In this document: positions 56,594-64,000 of the stretch, piece after piece | Layout of the letters: every line of letters starts with the position of its first letter | Position numbering within the stretch: position 1 is the first letter of the stretch | Origin: Kitasatospora sp. MMS16-BH015 | GTDB taxonomy: Bacteria > Actinomycetota > Actinomycetes > Streptomycetales > Streptomycetaceae | NCBI RefSeq assembly: GCF_002943525.1 | Contig: NZ_CP025394.1 | Span: forward strand, 3,472,001-3,536,000 | Length of the DNA: 64,000 nt | Direction: 5' to 3' | The notes under the pieces: model-generated | Database searches by the model: none | What the model saw: only the letters and a program-made list of their open reading frames with translations | What the model was told of the DNA's origin: nothing | Translations under genes and position numbers: made by a program

Positions 56594-57543
56594 TTGAGCA
56601 TGTCGGCGAAGTCCATCACGTCGCCGGCGGCCGGGGCCGTCACCTGCGGCGCGCTGCCGAGCGCGGTGTAGCCGACCGTCACCGGCTCCTTGCTGCCGTT
56701 GCCCACGTTGTCGCTGCTCTGCTGGACCAGCTCGCCCCCGCCGTTGATCCAGAAGTCGGTGGTCACGCTCGGGCGGTTCTTCTTCAGGGTCGCGGTGACC
56801 AGCTGCTTGAGCTGGTCGCTCAGGCCCGGCATGCCGGCGACCAGCGCCTCCACCGGCAGCTCGCTGCGCAGGTGCACGGTGCTCGCCCCGCCGACCTGCT
56901 CGCTGCCGACCTTGCTGAGCTTGCCGCCGAGCGCGTTGGCGGTGAGCTGCACGGCCGGGTTGAGGGTCTGCAGCATCGCGGTGAGCGAGCCGGCGTCCTC
57001 ACCGCCCGGGGCGCCCTGGCCGGCCGACTTGGTGTCCAGCTTGAGCCAGTGCTTGCCGCCGAAGCCGGCCGCCGTCTCCTCGTCCACGCCCAGGTAGAGC
57101 TGGTCGGCGGTGACCAGCAGCTTGCCGGGCCCCTCCGGCGTGTTGAGGCTCAGCTCGAAGGCGGCGGGCGCCTTCCAGCTGTACGCGCCGGTGCCGCCCG
57201 CCTCCGCGCTGGTGCCGGTCATGGTGAGCTTGGCGCTGCCCGCCTGCTGCATCACGGTGGCCGAGGCCAGCAGCAGCTCCTTGGGCGCCTTCTCCGCCAG
57301 CCCCGGGATCGGCGCGGCGGTCGAACCGGGGGCCGTGGCGGGTGCCGTACCGGGGGCGCCCGACCCGGTGGCGGGCGCCGCGCCGGTCGGGGCTCCGCCG
57401 GTCGTGGCACCGGCCCGCACCGAGGGGCTCGCCCCGCCGGCCGCCTGGTCGCCCTTCGCCGCCGTCGACCCGCCGCCGCTGCCGCAGGCCGCCAGCAGCC
57501 CCGCGGCCAGCAGGGCCGACACCACTCGCACCGTACGCACCAC
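56590..57543 (-). CDS. Putative lipoprotein, LppX/LprG-like
   Basis: About 317 residues. Start at GTG 57543 gives a compact lipoprotein signal (MVRTVRVVSALLAAGLLAAC, Cys at 20); a GTG nine codons upstream is an alternative. A long Gly/Ala/Pro/Thr linker (about 25-75) precedes the folded domain, which has SLTAMLQTLNPAVQLTANAL and VTTDFWINGGGELVQ. The fold resembles actinobacterial cell-envelope lipoproteins; ligand unknown. Paralogue of the gene downstream. Confidence 0.8.
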
Positions 57544-57597
57544 AGACCCCCACACCCGCTGTTCGGCCACTGGCTGCGGACTCTACCCGGGAACGCC

Positions 57598-57637
57598 GAC
57601 GGGCCCGTACCCCCGATGGAGGGGGTACGGGCCCGTC
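57598..57637 (-). terminator. Terminator after rplA
   Basis: Perfect 17-bp inverted repeat (57598-57614 with 57621-57637) with a 6-base loop, 38 bases after the rplA stop. It separates rplKA from the lipoprotein genes. Confidence 0.75.
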
Positions 57638-57674
57638 GGTCGCGGGACTCGACTACCGAATCCGAGCCTCAGGC

Positions 57675-58397
57675 TCAGAGGGCGGCCGGGTCCTCCTCGA
57701 CCAGGAGGTTGCGGGTGCGGTTCGGGTCGACCTGGATGCCGGGGCCCATCGTGGTGGAGACGGCGGTCTTCTTGATGTAGCGGCCCTTGGCGGCGGCCGG
57801 CTTGGCCCGGAGGACCTCGTCGAGCGCGGCGGCGTAGTTCTCGACCAGCTGCTCGTCGGAGAAGGAGGTCTTCCCGATGATGAAGTGCAGGTTCGAGTGC
57901 TTGTCGACGCGGAACTCGATCTTGCCGCCCTTGATCTCGTTGACCGCCTTGGCGGTGTCCGGGGTCACGGTGCCGGTCTTCGGGTTCGGCATCATGCCAC
58001 GGGGGCCGAGCACGCGGCCGAGGCGGCCGACCTTGCCCATGAGCTCCGGGGTGGCGACGACGGCGTCGAAGTCCAGACGGCCCTTGGCGACCTCGTCGAT
58101 GAGCTCGTCGGAGCCGACGATGTCGGCGCCCGCAGCACGCGCGGCCTCGGCACGCTCGCCGGTCGCGAAGACCAGGACCCGAGCGGTCTTACCGGTGCCG
58201 TGCGGGAGGATCACGGTGCTGCGGACCATCTGGTCGGCCTTGCGCGGGTCGACGCCCAGACGCATGGCGACCTCGACGGTGCCGTCGAACTTGGTGGTGG
58301 AGGTCTCCTTGGCGAGGCGGATGGCCTCGAGGGGAGCGTAGGTGCGGCTGCGGTCGACCTTGACGTCCGCGGCCTTCAGAGCCTTGCTGCGCTTCAC
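57675..58397 (-). CDS. rplA: 50S ribosomal protein L1
   Basis: Forms the mobile L1 stalk at the E site and in E. coli represses rplKA. 240 residues from a GTG at 58397 ([20 protein letters not shown]). Signature region [20 protein letters not shown] near the middle. Confidence 0.98.
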   Translation of the reverse strand: MKRSKALKAADVKVDRSRTYAPLEAIRLAKETSTTKFDGTVEVAMRLGVDPRKADQMVRSTVILPHGTGKTARVLVFATGERAEAARAAGADIVGSDELIDEVAKGRLDFDAVVATPELMGKVGRLGRVLGPRGMMPNPKTGTVTPDTAKAVNEIKGGKIEFRVDKHSNLHFIIGKTSFSDEQLVENYAAALDEVLRAKPAAAKGRYIKKTAVSTTMGPGIQVDPNRTRNLLVEEDPAAL

Positions 58398-58474
58398 TGC
58401 TTCTCCTGAAGGTGAATGGAGTTGTGGTGTGGGCCGGCGCTCGGCCCTCCCACGGGGGTGATGACGGGAGGCTG

Positions 58475-58909
58475 TCAGCCCTCGACGGTGATGCCCATGG
58501 AACGGGCGGTGCCGGCGATGATCTTCTCGGCGGCGGCCACGTCGTTGGCGTTCAGGTCGGGCATCTTGAGCTCGGCGATCTCACGGACCTGGGCGGCGCT
58601 GAGCTTGGCCACCTTGGTCTTGTGCGGCTCGGAGGAGCCCTTCTCGATGCCCGCGGCCTTCAGGATGAGGCGCGCGGCCGGCGGCGTCTTCGTGATGAAG
58701 GTGAAGGAACGGTCGTCGTAGACCGTGATCTCCACCGGCACGATCATGCCGCGCTGCGACTCGGTCGCGGCGTTGTAGGCCTTGCAGAACTCCATGATGT
58801 TGACGCCGTGCTGACCGAGCGCGGGGCCGACCGGCGGAGCGGGGTTGGCCGCACCAGCCTTGATCTGGAGCTTGATAAGCCCAGTGACCTTCTTCTTCTT
58901 GGGAGGCAT
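58475..58909 (-). CDS. rplK: 50S ribosomal protein L11
   Basis: GTPase-centre protein, target of thiostrepton with its 23S rRNA site and needed for RelA activation. 144 residues from ATG 58909 ([20 protein letters not shown]); [20 protein letters not shown] follows. The long in-frame upstream extension is leader sequence and rejected. Confidence 0.98.
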
Positions 58910-58992
58910 GCTCTCTCCGGGTCCTTCTGAGAGGTGGGTGTTGATGCGTACCGGACCGGAGCGACACCCGGTCGTACGGCACACATCCGCCC

Positions 58993-59021
58993 AGGCTAAC
59001 GCGGATGCGCCGCTGGACCAA
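58993..59021 (-). promoter_or_regulatory. rplK promoter
   Basis: Minus strand TTGGTC (59016-59021), 17-base spacer, TAGCCT (58993-58998). Start near 58986, leader about 77 bases. It lies directly after the nusG terminator. Confidence 0.6.
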
Positions 59022-59029
59022 AACGGATT

Positions 59030-59055
59030 GAGGGTGGGGCCATCGCCCCACCCTC
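59030..59055 (-). terminator. Terminator after nusG
   Basis: Perfect 11-bp stem (59030-59040 with 59045-59055) with a CATC loop, extended by further pairing outside, 27 bases after the nusG stop. In the minus direction it is followed by a short T-run (CCGTTTT near 59019-59025). Confidence 0.75.
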
Positions 59056-59081
59056 GATCCGAAGCCTTGTACTAGCTCGGG

Positions 59082-60002
59082 CTAGTTCTTCTGGATCTGG
59101 TCGAAGGAGAGCTCGACCGGGGTCTCGCGGCCGAAGATCTCGACCAGGCCCTTGACCTTCTTCGAGTCCGGGTTGATCTCGTTGATGGTCGCCTGCAGGG
59201 TGGCGAACGGACCATCGGTGACGGTGACCGAGTCGCCGACCTCGAAGTCGAGCACCTGGACCTCGACCGGGCGGACCGGGTTGGCCTTGCCGGCCTCGCG
59301 GGCGGCCTGGCGCTCCACGTCCGGGGCGAGCATCTTGACGACCTCGTCCAGGGTCAGCGGGTACGGGTCGTAGGCGTTGCCCACGAAGCCGGTGACACCC
59401 GGGGTGTTGCGGACGACGCCCCAGGACTCGGCGTCCAGGTCGAGGCGGACCAGCACGTAGCCGGGCAGCTTGTTCTGGCGGATCGTCTTGCGGTCGCCGT
59501 TCTTGATCTGGACGACCTCCTCCTGCGGCACCTCGGCCTGGAAGATGCGGTCCTCGACGTCGAGGGAGATCGCGCGCTGCTCCAGGTTCTGCTTGACCCG
59601 GTTCTCGTAGCCCGCGTAGGTGTGGATGACGTACCACTCGCCCGGCGCGGTGCGCAGCTTCTCGCGGAACTCGGCGACCGGGTCGACCTCGACCTCGGGC
59701 TCCTCGACGGTCTCGACCTCGGCGGCGGCCTCGTCCTCGGACTCGGCTGCCTCCTCCTCGGTCTCGTCGGCGGCGACGTCCTCGTCCTCGACGTCCTCGG
59801 TCTCGTCCTCGACGTGCAGCGCGGCCTCCTCGGCCGGCTCGAACGCCTCGTCCGCAGCCTCGATCTCGTCCTCATCGGCGTCCGCGCCGTCGATGATCTG
59901 CTCGGCCGCCTCGGCGTCAGCAGCCTCAGCCGCGTCCAGCTCGGCGGCGACATCCGCCTCGCGGACGGTCTCGTCGGCGTCGTACAGGGGGGACTCAGAC
60001 AC
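59082..60002 (-). CDS. nusG: Transcription termination/antitermination factor NusG
   Basis: 306 residues from a GTG at 60002. The first 115 or so residues are a highly acidic Asp/Glu/Ala extension, typical of streptomycetes. The NGN domain follows ([20 protein letters not shown] to about 225), then the KOW domain near 255-300 ([20 protein letters not shown]). NusG couples RNA polymerase with Rho and with ribosomes via S10. Confidence 0.97.
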   Translation of the reverse strand: MSESPLYDADETVREADVAAELDAAEAADAEAAEQIIDGADADEDEIEAADEAFEPAEEAALHVEDETEDVEDEDVAADETEEEAAESEDEAAAEVETVEEPEVEVDPVAEFREKLRTAPGEWYVIHTYAGYENRVKQNLEQRAISLDVEDRIFQAEVPQEEVVQIKNGDRKTIRQNKLPGYVLVRLDLDAESWGVVRNTPGVTGFVGNAYDPYPLTLDEVVKMLAPDVERQAAREAGKANPVRPVEVQVLDFEVGDSVTVTDGPFATLQATINEINPDSKKVKGLVEIFGRETPVELSFDQIQKN

Positions 60003-60083
60003 TGTGGCTGCTTCTTTCCTGGGATGTAGATGGAACGGCCCCGGGCCGCCGGCGAGCTGGGGGGCACGCGCGGACGCGACTCG

Positions 60084-60187
60084 GTTGACTCAACAGTACC
60101 GAGTCAACGGTACTGGCCTCATCCGGTCCGCGCAGACAGCTCGACCCGGGCTCCGCCAGAAGGTGTCTGGTGGCAACCCGGGTCGAG
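60084..60187 (-). promoter_or_regulatory. Three hairpins in the secE-nusG gap, two mutually exclusive
   Basis: GTTGACTC (60084-60091) pairs with GAGTCAAC (60101-60108), and CAGTACCG (60094-60101) pairs with CGGTACTG (60108-60115). The two 8-bp helices share bases, so they cannot form together. A third, long hairpin has an 11-bp outer stem (60140-60150 with 60177-60187) and an inner CCAGA/TCTGG. Alternating helices of this kind suggest attenuation. Confidence 0.45.
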
Positions 60188-60228
60188 GGTGAAAGCTTGA
60201 TGCGAGGGGCCCGACGAGGGGGCCCGGC

Positions 60229-60588
60229 TCAGCCGAAGATCAGCAGGCTGAGCTTGGAGAGTCCGTAGTCCATGCCGGCCACGATGGCCATGATCACGAC
60301 GACGAAGGTCACGACCACACTGGAGTACTGGACGAGCTCGCTGCGCGTCGGCCAGACGACCTTGCGGAGCTCGGCGATGATCTGGCGGTAGAACAGCGCG
60401 GCCCGAGCGAAGACGCTCTTCTTGGCGCGCTTGCCGCCCTTCGCGCCGTCGCCGCCGGCGGCCCTGTTGGCCCGCTTGCGGTCGCGGCGGGAGAGGTTCT
60501 CCTCGGCGTCGGCAGGGACCGCGTCGTTCACGCCTGCGGCGGAGTTGCCGCTCTCAGGCGTTGCGGTGGAGCCCGTGGTCTCCGTCAC
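60229..60588 (-). CDS. secE: Preprotein translocase subunit SecE
   Basis: 119 residues from a GTG at 60588. A polar, Lys/Arg-rich N-terminal half precedes the conserved ELRKVVWPTRSELVQYS amphipathic helix and one membrane helix (about 90-115). It clamps SecY. Followed by nusG, the standard order. Confidence 0.97.
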   Translation of the reverse strand: MTETTGSTATPESGNSAAGVNDAVPADAEENLSRRDRKRANRAAGGDGAKGGKRAKKSVFARAALFYRQIIAELRKVVWPTRSELVQYSSVVVTFVVVIMAIVAGMDYGLSKLSLLIFG

Positions 60589-60739
60589 TCGTCCTCACCT
60601 GAATCCGGGTCCTGCCGAGGCGTCGCCTACGTACCTGTGGGGGCACGAGCGCTCCGGCGAAAGCAGTGCGGTTTTTGGCCCTCTCCGCATCAAGCCCGCT
60701 CGCTCTGTGGAGCGAACGGGCTCGGTACGGATCAAGCAG

Positions 60740-60812
60740 CAGGGCAAGAGGGACTTGAACCCCCAACCGCCGGTTTTGGAGACCGGTGCTCTACCAATTG
60801 AGCTATTGCCCT
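60740..60812 (-). tRNA. tRNA-Trp (anticodon CCA)
   Basis: 73 bases fold as a full cloverleaf: acceptor AGGGCAA with TTGCCCT, D arm with GCTC/GAGC, anticodon stem CCGGT/ACCGG enclosing CTCCAAA (anticodon CCA), T arm GGGGG-TTCAAGT-CCCTC, discriminator G. The 3' CCA is not encoded. It lies 151 bases upstream of secE on the same strand. Confidence 0.96.
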
Positions 60813-60916
60813 ACGGAGCTTTGCGGCTCCGGAGATGACCACCAACCTACAGCATCCGGGCCTCGGCGTGATGTACGCGTCGGGTGGAGCCGCACTTCGG
60901 GAGCCATCGAGCAGTG

Positions 60917-60922
60917 AGTGTA
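60917..60922 (-). promoter_or_regulatory. Candidate -10 box for tRNA-Trp/secE transcription
   Basis: Minus strand TACACT about 105 bases upstream of the tRNA, with TTCGAC 19 bases further up as a possible -35. The spacing is long. It probably drives the tRNA and reads on to secE and nusG. Confidence 0.4.
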
Positions 60923-61001
60923 CGGGATTCTCCGGGGTTTGGTCGAACCACATCCTGAAACCCCGGTGCTGGCCGCGCGTGCTCTCTGGGACGATGCAGG
61001 T

Positions 61002-62237
61002 ATGAGCGCTTCCACCCCCGCCCCCCGTCCTTCCGACCGTCGTGTCTCGGCCCGGATCGGTGCGATCGCCGAATCCGCCACCCTCGCGGTGGACGCCAAG
61101 GCCAAGGCCCTCAAGGCGGCCGGTCGCCCCGTGATCGGCTTCGGCGCCGGCGAGCCCGACTTCCCGACCCCGGGCTACATCGTCGACGCCGCCGTGGCCG
61201 CCTGCCAGGACCCGAAGTACCACCGCTACACCCCGGCCGGCGGCCTGCCGGAGCTGAAGGCCGCCATCGCCGCCAAGACGCTGCGCGACTCGGGCTACCA
61301 GGTGGACGCCTCCCAGGTGCTGGTCACCAACGGCGGCAAGCAGGCGATCTACAACGCCTTCGCCGCGATCCTCGACCCGGGCGACGAGGTCATCGTCCCG
61401 GCCCCGTACTGGACCACCTACCCCGAGTCGATCCAGCTCGCGGGCGGTGTGCCGGTCGAGGTGGTCGCCGACGAGACCACCGGCTACAAGGTCTCGGTGG
61501 AGCAGCTGGAGGCCGCCCGCACCGAGAACACCAAGGTCGTCCTCTTCGTCTCCCCCTCGAACCCGACCGGCGCGGTCTACACCGAGGCCGAGGCCGAGGC
61601 GATCGGCCGCTGGGCCCTGGAGCACGGCCTCTGGGTGCTCACCGACGAGATCTACGAGCACCTGGTCTACGGCGACGCCACCTTCACCTCGCTGCCGGCC
61701 CTGCTGCCCGAGCTGGCCGACAAGTGCATCGTGGTCAACGGCGTGGCCAAGACCTACGCGATGACCGGCTGGCGGGTGGGCTGGATGATCGGCCCCAAGG
61801 ACGTGGTGGCCGCGGCCGCCAACCTCCAGTCGCACGCCACCTCCAACGTCTCCAACGTGGCCCAGGCCGCCGCGCTGGCTGCCGTCTCCGGTGACCTCTC
61901 GGCCGTCGAGGAGATGAAGACCGCCTTCGACCGCCGCCGCCGGACCATCGTGCGGATGCTCAACGAGATCGAGGGCGTCTTCTGCCCCGAGCCGCAGGGC
62001 GCGTTCTACGCCTACCCCTCGGTCAAGGGCCTGCTGGGCAAGGAGATCCGCGGCAAGCGCCCGCAGACCTCGGCCGAGCTCGCCGCCCTGATCCTGGACG
62101 AGGCCGAGGTCGCGGTCGTCCCCGGTGAGGCCTTCGGCACCCCGGGCTACCTGCGCCTCTCCTACGCGCTGGGCGACGCCGACCTCGCCGAGGGCGTCGG
62201 CCGGATGCAGAAGCTGCTGGCCGAGGCCCGCGACTGA
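61002..62237 (+). CDS. Pyridoxal-phosphate aminotransferase, aspartate aminotransferase type
   Basis: 411 residues from the ATG at 61002 ([20 protein letters not shown]). Class I aminotransferase motifs: [21 protein letters not shown] (184-191) and the PLP Lys at about 250 ([17 protein letters not shown]). In streptomycetes the gene beside secE and tRNA-Trp is annotated as aspartate aminotransferase. An upstream in-frame extension is rejected. Amino-acid specificity is inferred from family, not proven. Confidence 0.93.
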   Translation: MSASTPAPRPSDRRVSARIGAIAESATLAVDAKAKALKAAGRPVIGFGAGEPDFPTPGYIVDAAVAACQDPKYHRYTPAGGLPELKAAIAAKTLRDSGYQVDASQVLVTNGGKQAIYNAFAAILDPGDEVIVPAPYWTTYPESIQLAGGVPVEVVADETTGYKVSVEQLEAARTENTKVVLFVSPSNPTGAVYTEAEAEAIGRWALEHGLWVLTDEIYEHLVYGDATFTSLPALLPELADKCIVVNGVAKTYAMTGWRVGWMIGPKDVVAAAANLQSHATSNVSNVAQAAALAAVSGDLSAVEEMKTAFDRRRRTIVRMLNEIEGVFCPEPQGAFYAYPSVKGLLGKEIRGKRPQTSAELAALILDEAEVAVVPGEAFGTPGYLRLSYALGDADLAEGVGRMQKLLAEARD

Positions 62238-62253
62238 CGGCTCCTCGACCCGG

Positions 62254-62292
62254 CCGCCCCTGTCACCCTTACGAGGGACCTGACAGGGGCGG
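62254..62292 (+). terminator. Terminator after the aminotransferase gene
   Basis: Perfect 12-bp stem (62254-62265 with 62281-62292), followed by TTCTCATTT. Lies 16 bases after the stop. Confidence 0.8.
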
Positions 62293-62328
62293 TTCTCATT
62301 TGCCGTCCGGATGCGGCAGGATCGGTCA

Positions 62329-63345
62329 ATGGAACTGCTTCGCGATGTCCGCGCCCTCCCGAAGGCCCATCTGCACCTGCACTTCACCGGCTCGATGCGG
62401 CCCACCACCCTGCTCGAACTGGCGGCGAAGCACCGCGTCCGCCTGCCCGAGGCGCTGGCCTCCGGTCAGCCCCAGCAGCTGGACGCCACCGACGAACGCG
62501 GCTGGTTCCGCTTCCAGCGGCTCTACGACACCGCCCGGTCGGTGCTGCGCGACGAGTCCGACATCCGCCGGCTGGTCCTGGAGACGGCCGAGGACGAGGC
62601 CGCCGACGGCTCCCGCTGGCTGGAGATCCAGGTCGACCCGACCTCCTACGCCCCCCGGCTCGGCGGGCTCATCCCCGCCCTCGAGCTCGTCCTGGACGCC
62701 GTCAAGGTGGCCTCCGAGGCCACCGGGGTCGGCATCCGGGTGCTGGTCGCCGCGAACCGGATGAAATCCGAGATGGACGCCCGCACGCTGGCCCGGCTGG
62801 CCGTCCGCTACGCCGACCAGGGCGTGATCGGCTTCGGCCTCTCCAACGACGAACGCCGCGGCCTGGCCCGCGACTTCGACCGCGCCTTCGCCATCGCCCG
62901 CCGCGGCGGCCTGCTGGCCGCCCCGCACGGCGGCGAACTGGCCGGCCCCGACTCCGTCCGCGACTGCCTGGACGACCTCGGCGCCGGCCGGATCGGCCAC
63001 GGCGTCCGGGCCGCCGAGGACGACCGCCTGATGCAGCGCCTGGCCGACCGCCAGGTCACCTGCGAGGTCTGCCCCTCCTCGAACGTCTCCCTGGGCGTCT
63101 ACGAGCGCGCCCAGGACGTCCCGCTGCGCCGCCTCTTCGAGGCCGGCGTCCCGATCGCACTCGGCGCCGACGACCCCCTGCTGTTCGGCTCCCGCCTGGC
63201 CGCCCAGTACACGCTGGCGCGCGAGGTGCACGGCTTCAGCGACGCCGAGCTCGCCGAGCTGGCCCGGCAGTCCGTCCGGGCGACGCGGGCGCCGGAGGAC
63301 GTGCGGAAGGCCATGCTGGCGGACATCGACGCATGGCTGGCCTGA
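62329..63345 (+). CDS. Adenosine-deaminase-like hydrolase
   Basis: 338 residues from the ATG at 62329. Metal-dependent amidohydrolase motifs are present: HxH at His16/His18 (HLHLHFTGS), catalytic HGGE (His200 to Glu203), GHG (His224 region), CPSSNVSLG and ADDP (Asp281-Asp282). The residue after HxH that is Asp in classical adenosine deaminases (HLDGT) is Thr here. The gene is commonly annotated as adenosine deaminase in streptomycetes, but the Thr change leaves the exact substrate open. Confidence 0.85.
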   Translation: MELLRDVRALPKAHLHLHFTGSMRPTTLLELAAKHRVRLPEALASGQPQQLDATDERGWFRFQRLYDTARSVLRDESDIRRLVLETAEDEAADGSRWLEIQVDPTSYAPRLGGLIPALELVLDAVKVASEATGVGIRVLVAANRMKSEMDARTLARLAVRYADQGVIGFGLSNDERRGLARDFDRAFAIARRGGLLAAPHGGELAGPDSVRDCLDDLGAGRIGHGVRAAEDDRLMQRLADRQVTCEVCPSSNVSLGVYERAQDVPLRRLFEAGVPIALGADDPLLFGSRLAAQYTLAREVHGFSDAELAELARQSVRATRAPEDVRKAMLADIDAWLA

Positions 63346-63462
63346 CCGCTCAGGGCAACCACTTCAGGGGCGCGGGGAACGGCGCGCGCAACCGTGCACC
63401 TTCGTAGGGCCCTGGTCGCGCAGGGTGGTTTCTAGCGGTCGTTGCAACACGTGGTTGGTTGT
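63346..63462. other. Possible right end of the IS30 element
   Basis: 117 bases between the deaminase and the transposase. Around 63430-63451 the minus strand reads GTTGCAACGACCGCTAGAAA, which could be the outer inverted repeat of the insertion sequence. The other end lies outside the window, so no match can be tested. Confidence 0.3.
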
Positions 63463-64000
63463 CTAGGCCGTGTGGAGTTTATGCAGGCGCTCGGCTGGGG
63501 TGTCCCAGTCGAGCGTTTTGCGTGGGCGGCCGTTGAGTTGGGCGGCGACGGCGGCCAGGTGTTCGGGGCTGTGGACGGACAGGTCGGTGCCCTTGGGGAA
63601 GTACTGGCGGAGCAGGCCGTTGGTGTTCTCGTTGGAGCCGCGCTGCCAGGGGCTGGCGGGGTCGCAGAAGTAGACCGGGACGTCGGTGGCGATCGTGAAG
63701 TCGGCGTGCCGGGCCATCTCGGCGCCCTGGTCCCAGGCCAGGGACCGCCTGAGGTGGGCGGGCAGGGTCTGGACGGTCGCCACGAGGGCGTCGCGGACCT
63801 GTTCGGCGCCGCGGCCGGCCGGGAGGTGCAGGAGCATGACGTAGCGGGTGGCGCGCTCGACCAGGGTGCCGATCGCCGAGGCGCCGTCCTTGCCGATGAT
63901 CAGGTCGCCCTCCCAGTGGCCGGGGACGGCCCGGTCGTCCGCCTCCGCGGGGCGTTCGCTGATCATGACCATGGGGTGGGCGAAGCGGGGGCGGCGGGTG
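63463..64000 (-). mobile_element. IS30-family transposase, N-terminus cut by window edge
   Basis: The visible 178 or so C-terminal residues carry the IS30 catalytic core: [20 protein letters not shown] with the first Asp, the second Asp in [13 protein letters not shown], and the Glu in [20 protein letters not shown] followed by KGTDLS. The frame runs on to the window edge with a family-like RPRFAHPM, so the start is outside. No frameshift is seen in the visible part, so the element may be active. Confidence 0.9.

Overview
The window is high-GC actinobacterial chromosome that most resembles Streptomycetaceae (Streptomyces or Kitasatospora). The support is the strong G/C bias at third codon positions, many GTG and TTG starts, an NusG with a long acidic N-terminal extension, a zinc-type S14, and the order tRNA-Trp, secE, nusG, rplK, rplA, two lipoprotein genes, rplJ, rplL, rpoB, rpoC. 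The sequence runs mostly against transcription: nearly all housekeeping genes are on the minus strand.

Layout. 1-1413: the end of an unknown secreted-type gene converging on truA. 1500-6902: the alpha/IF1 group rplQ, rpoA, rpsK, rpsM, rpmJ, infA, then an mscL gene, map and adk. 6902-13955: secY and the spc operon (rplO, rpmD, rpsE, rplR, rplF, rpsH, rpsN type Z, rplE, rplX, rplN). 13034-18341: the S10 operon (rpsQ back to rpsJ). 18808-20132: an ECF sigma factor with a coupled membrane partner. 20216-27233: a cell-envelope glycan locus made of a flippase-like protein, two family-2 glycosyltransferases, a DUF2304 protein and all four dTDP-L-rhamnose genes. 27336-31712: the str operon (tuf, fusA, rpsG, rpsL). 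32135-45820: an accessory block with a DUF1707 protein, an ABC exporter, a DUF2786 protein, a sirtuin, a P450, a lipoprotein, an ADP-ribosylglycohydrolase, a helicase-C-like protein, and a two-component system coupled to a DUF4097 lipoprotein. 46062-60588: rpoC, rpoB, rplL, rplJ, two paralogous lipoproteins, rplA, rplK, nusG, secE. 60740-63345: tRNA-Trp, an aspartate aminotransferase and an adenosine-deaminase-like enzyme. 63463-64000: part of an IS30-family transposase.

Control signals that can be read directly include good promoter hexamers before rpsL, rpoB, rplJ and rplK, an intrinsic terminator with a U-run between rplL and rpoB, a probable L10-type leader, and many GC-rich hairpins at operon junctions. 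Seven neighbouring ribosomal or translocation gene pairs share the one-base TGATG stop/start overlap, which implies translational coupling.

The most surprising observation is that rpsK (ribosomal protein S11, normally essential) has no usable start in its reading frame. The expected run of six C after its ATG has only five, which puts the body of the gene out of frame. No CRISPR array, phage or obvious defence system was found.
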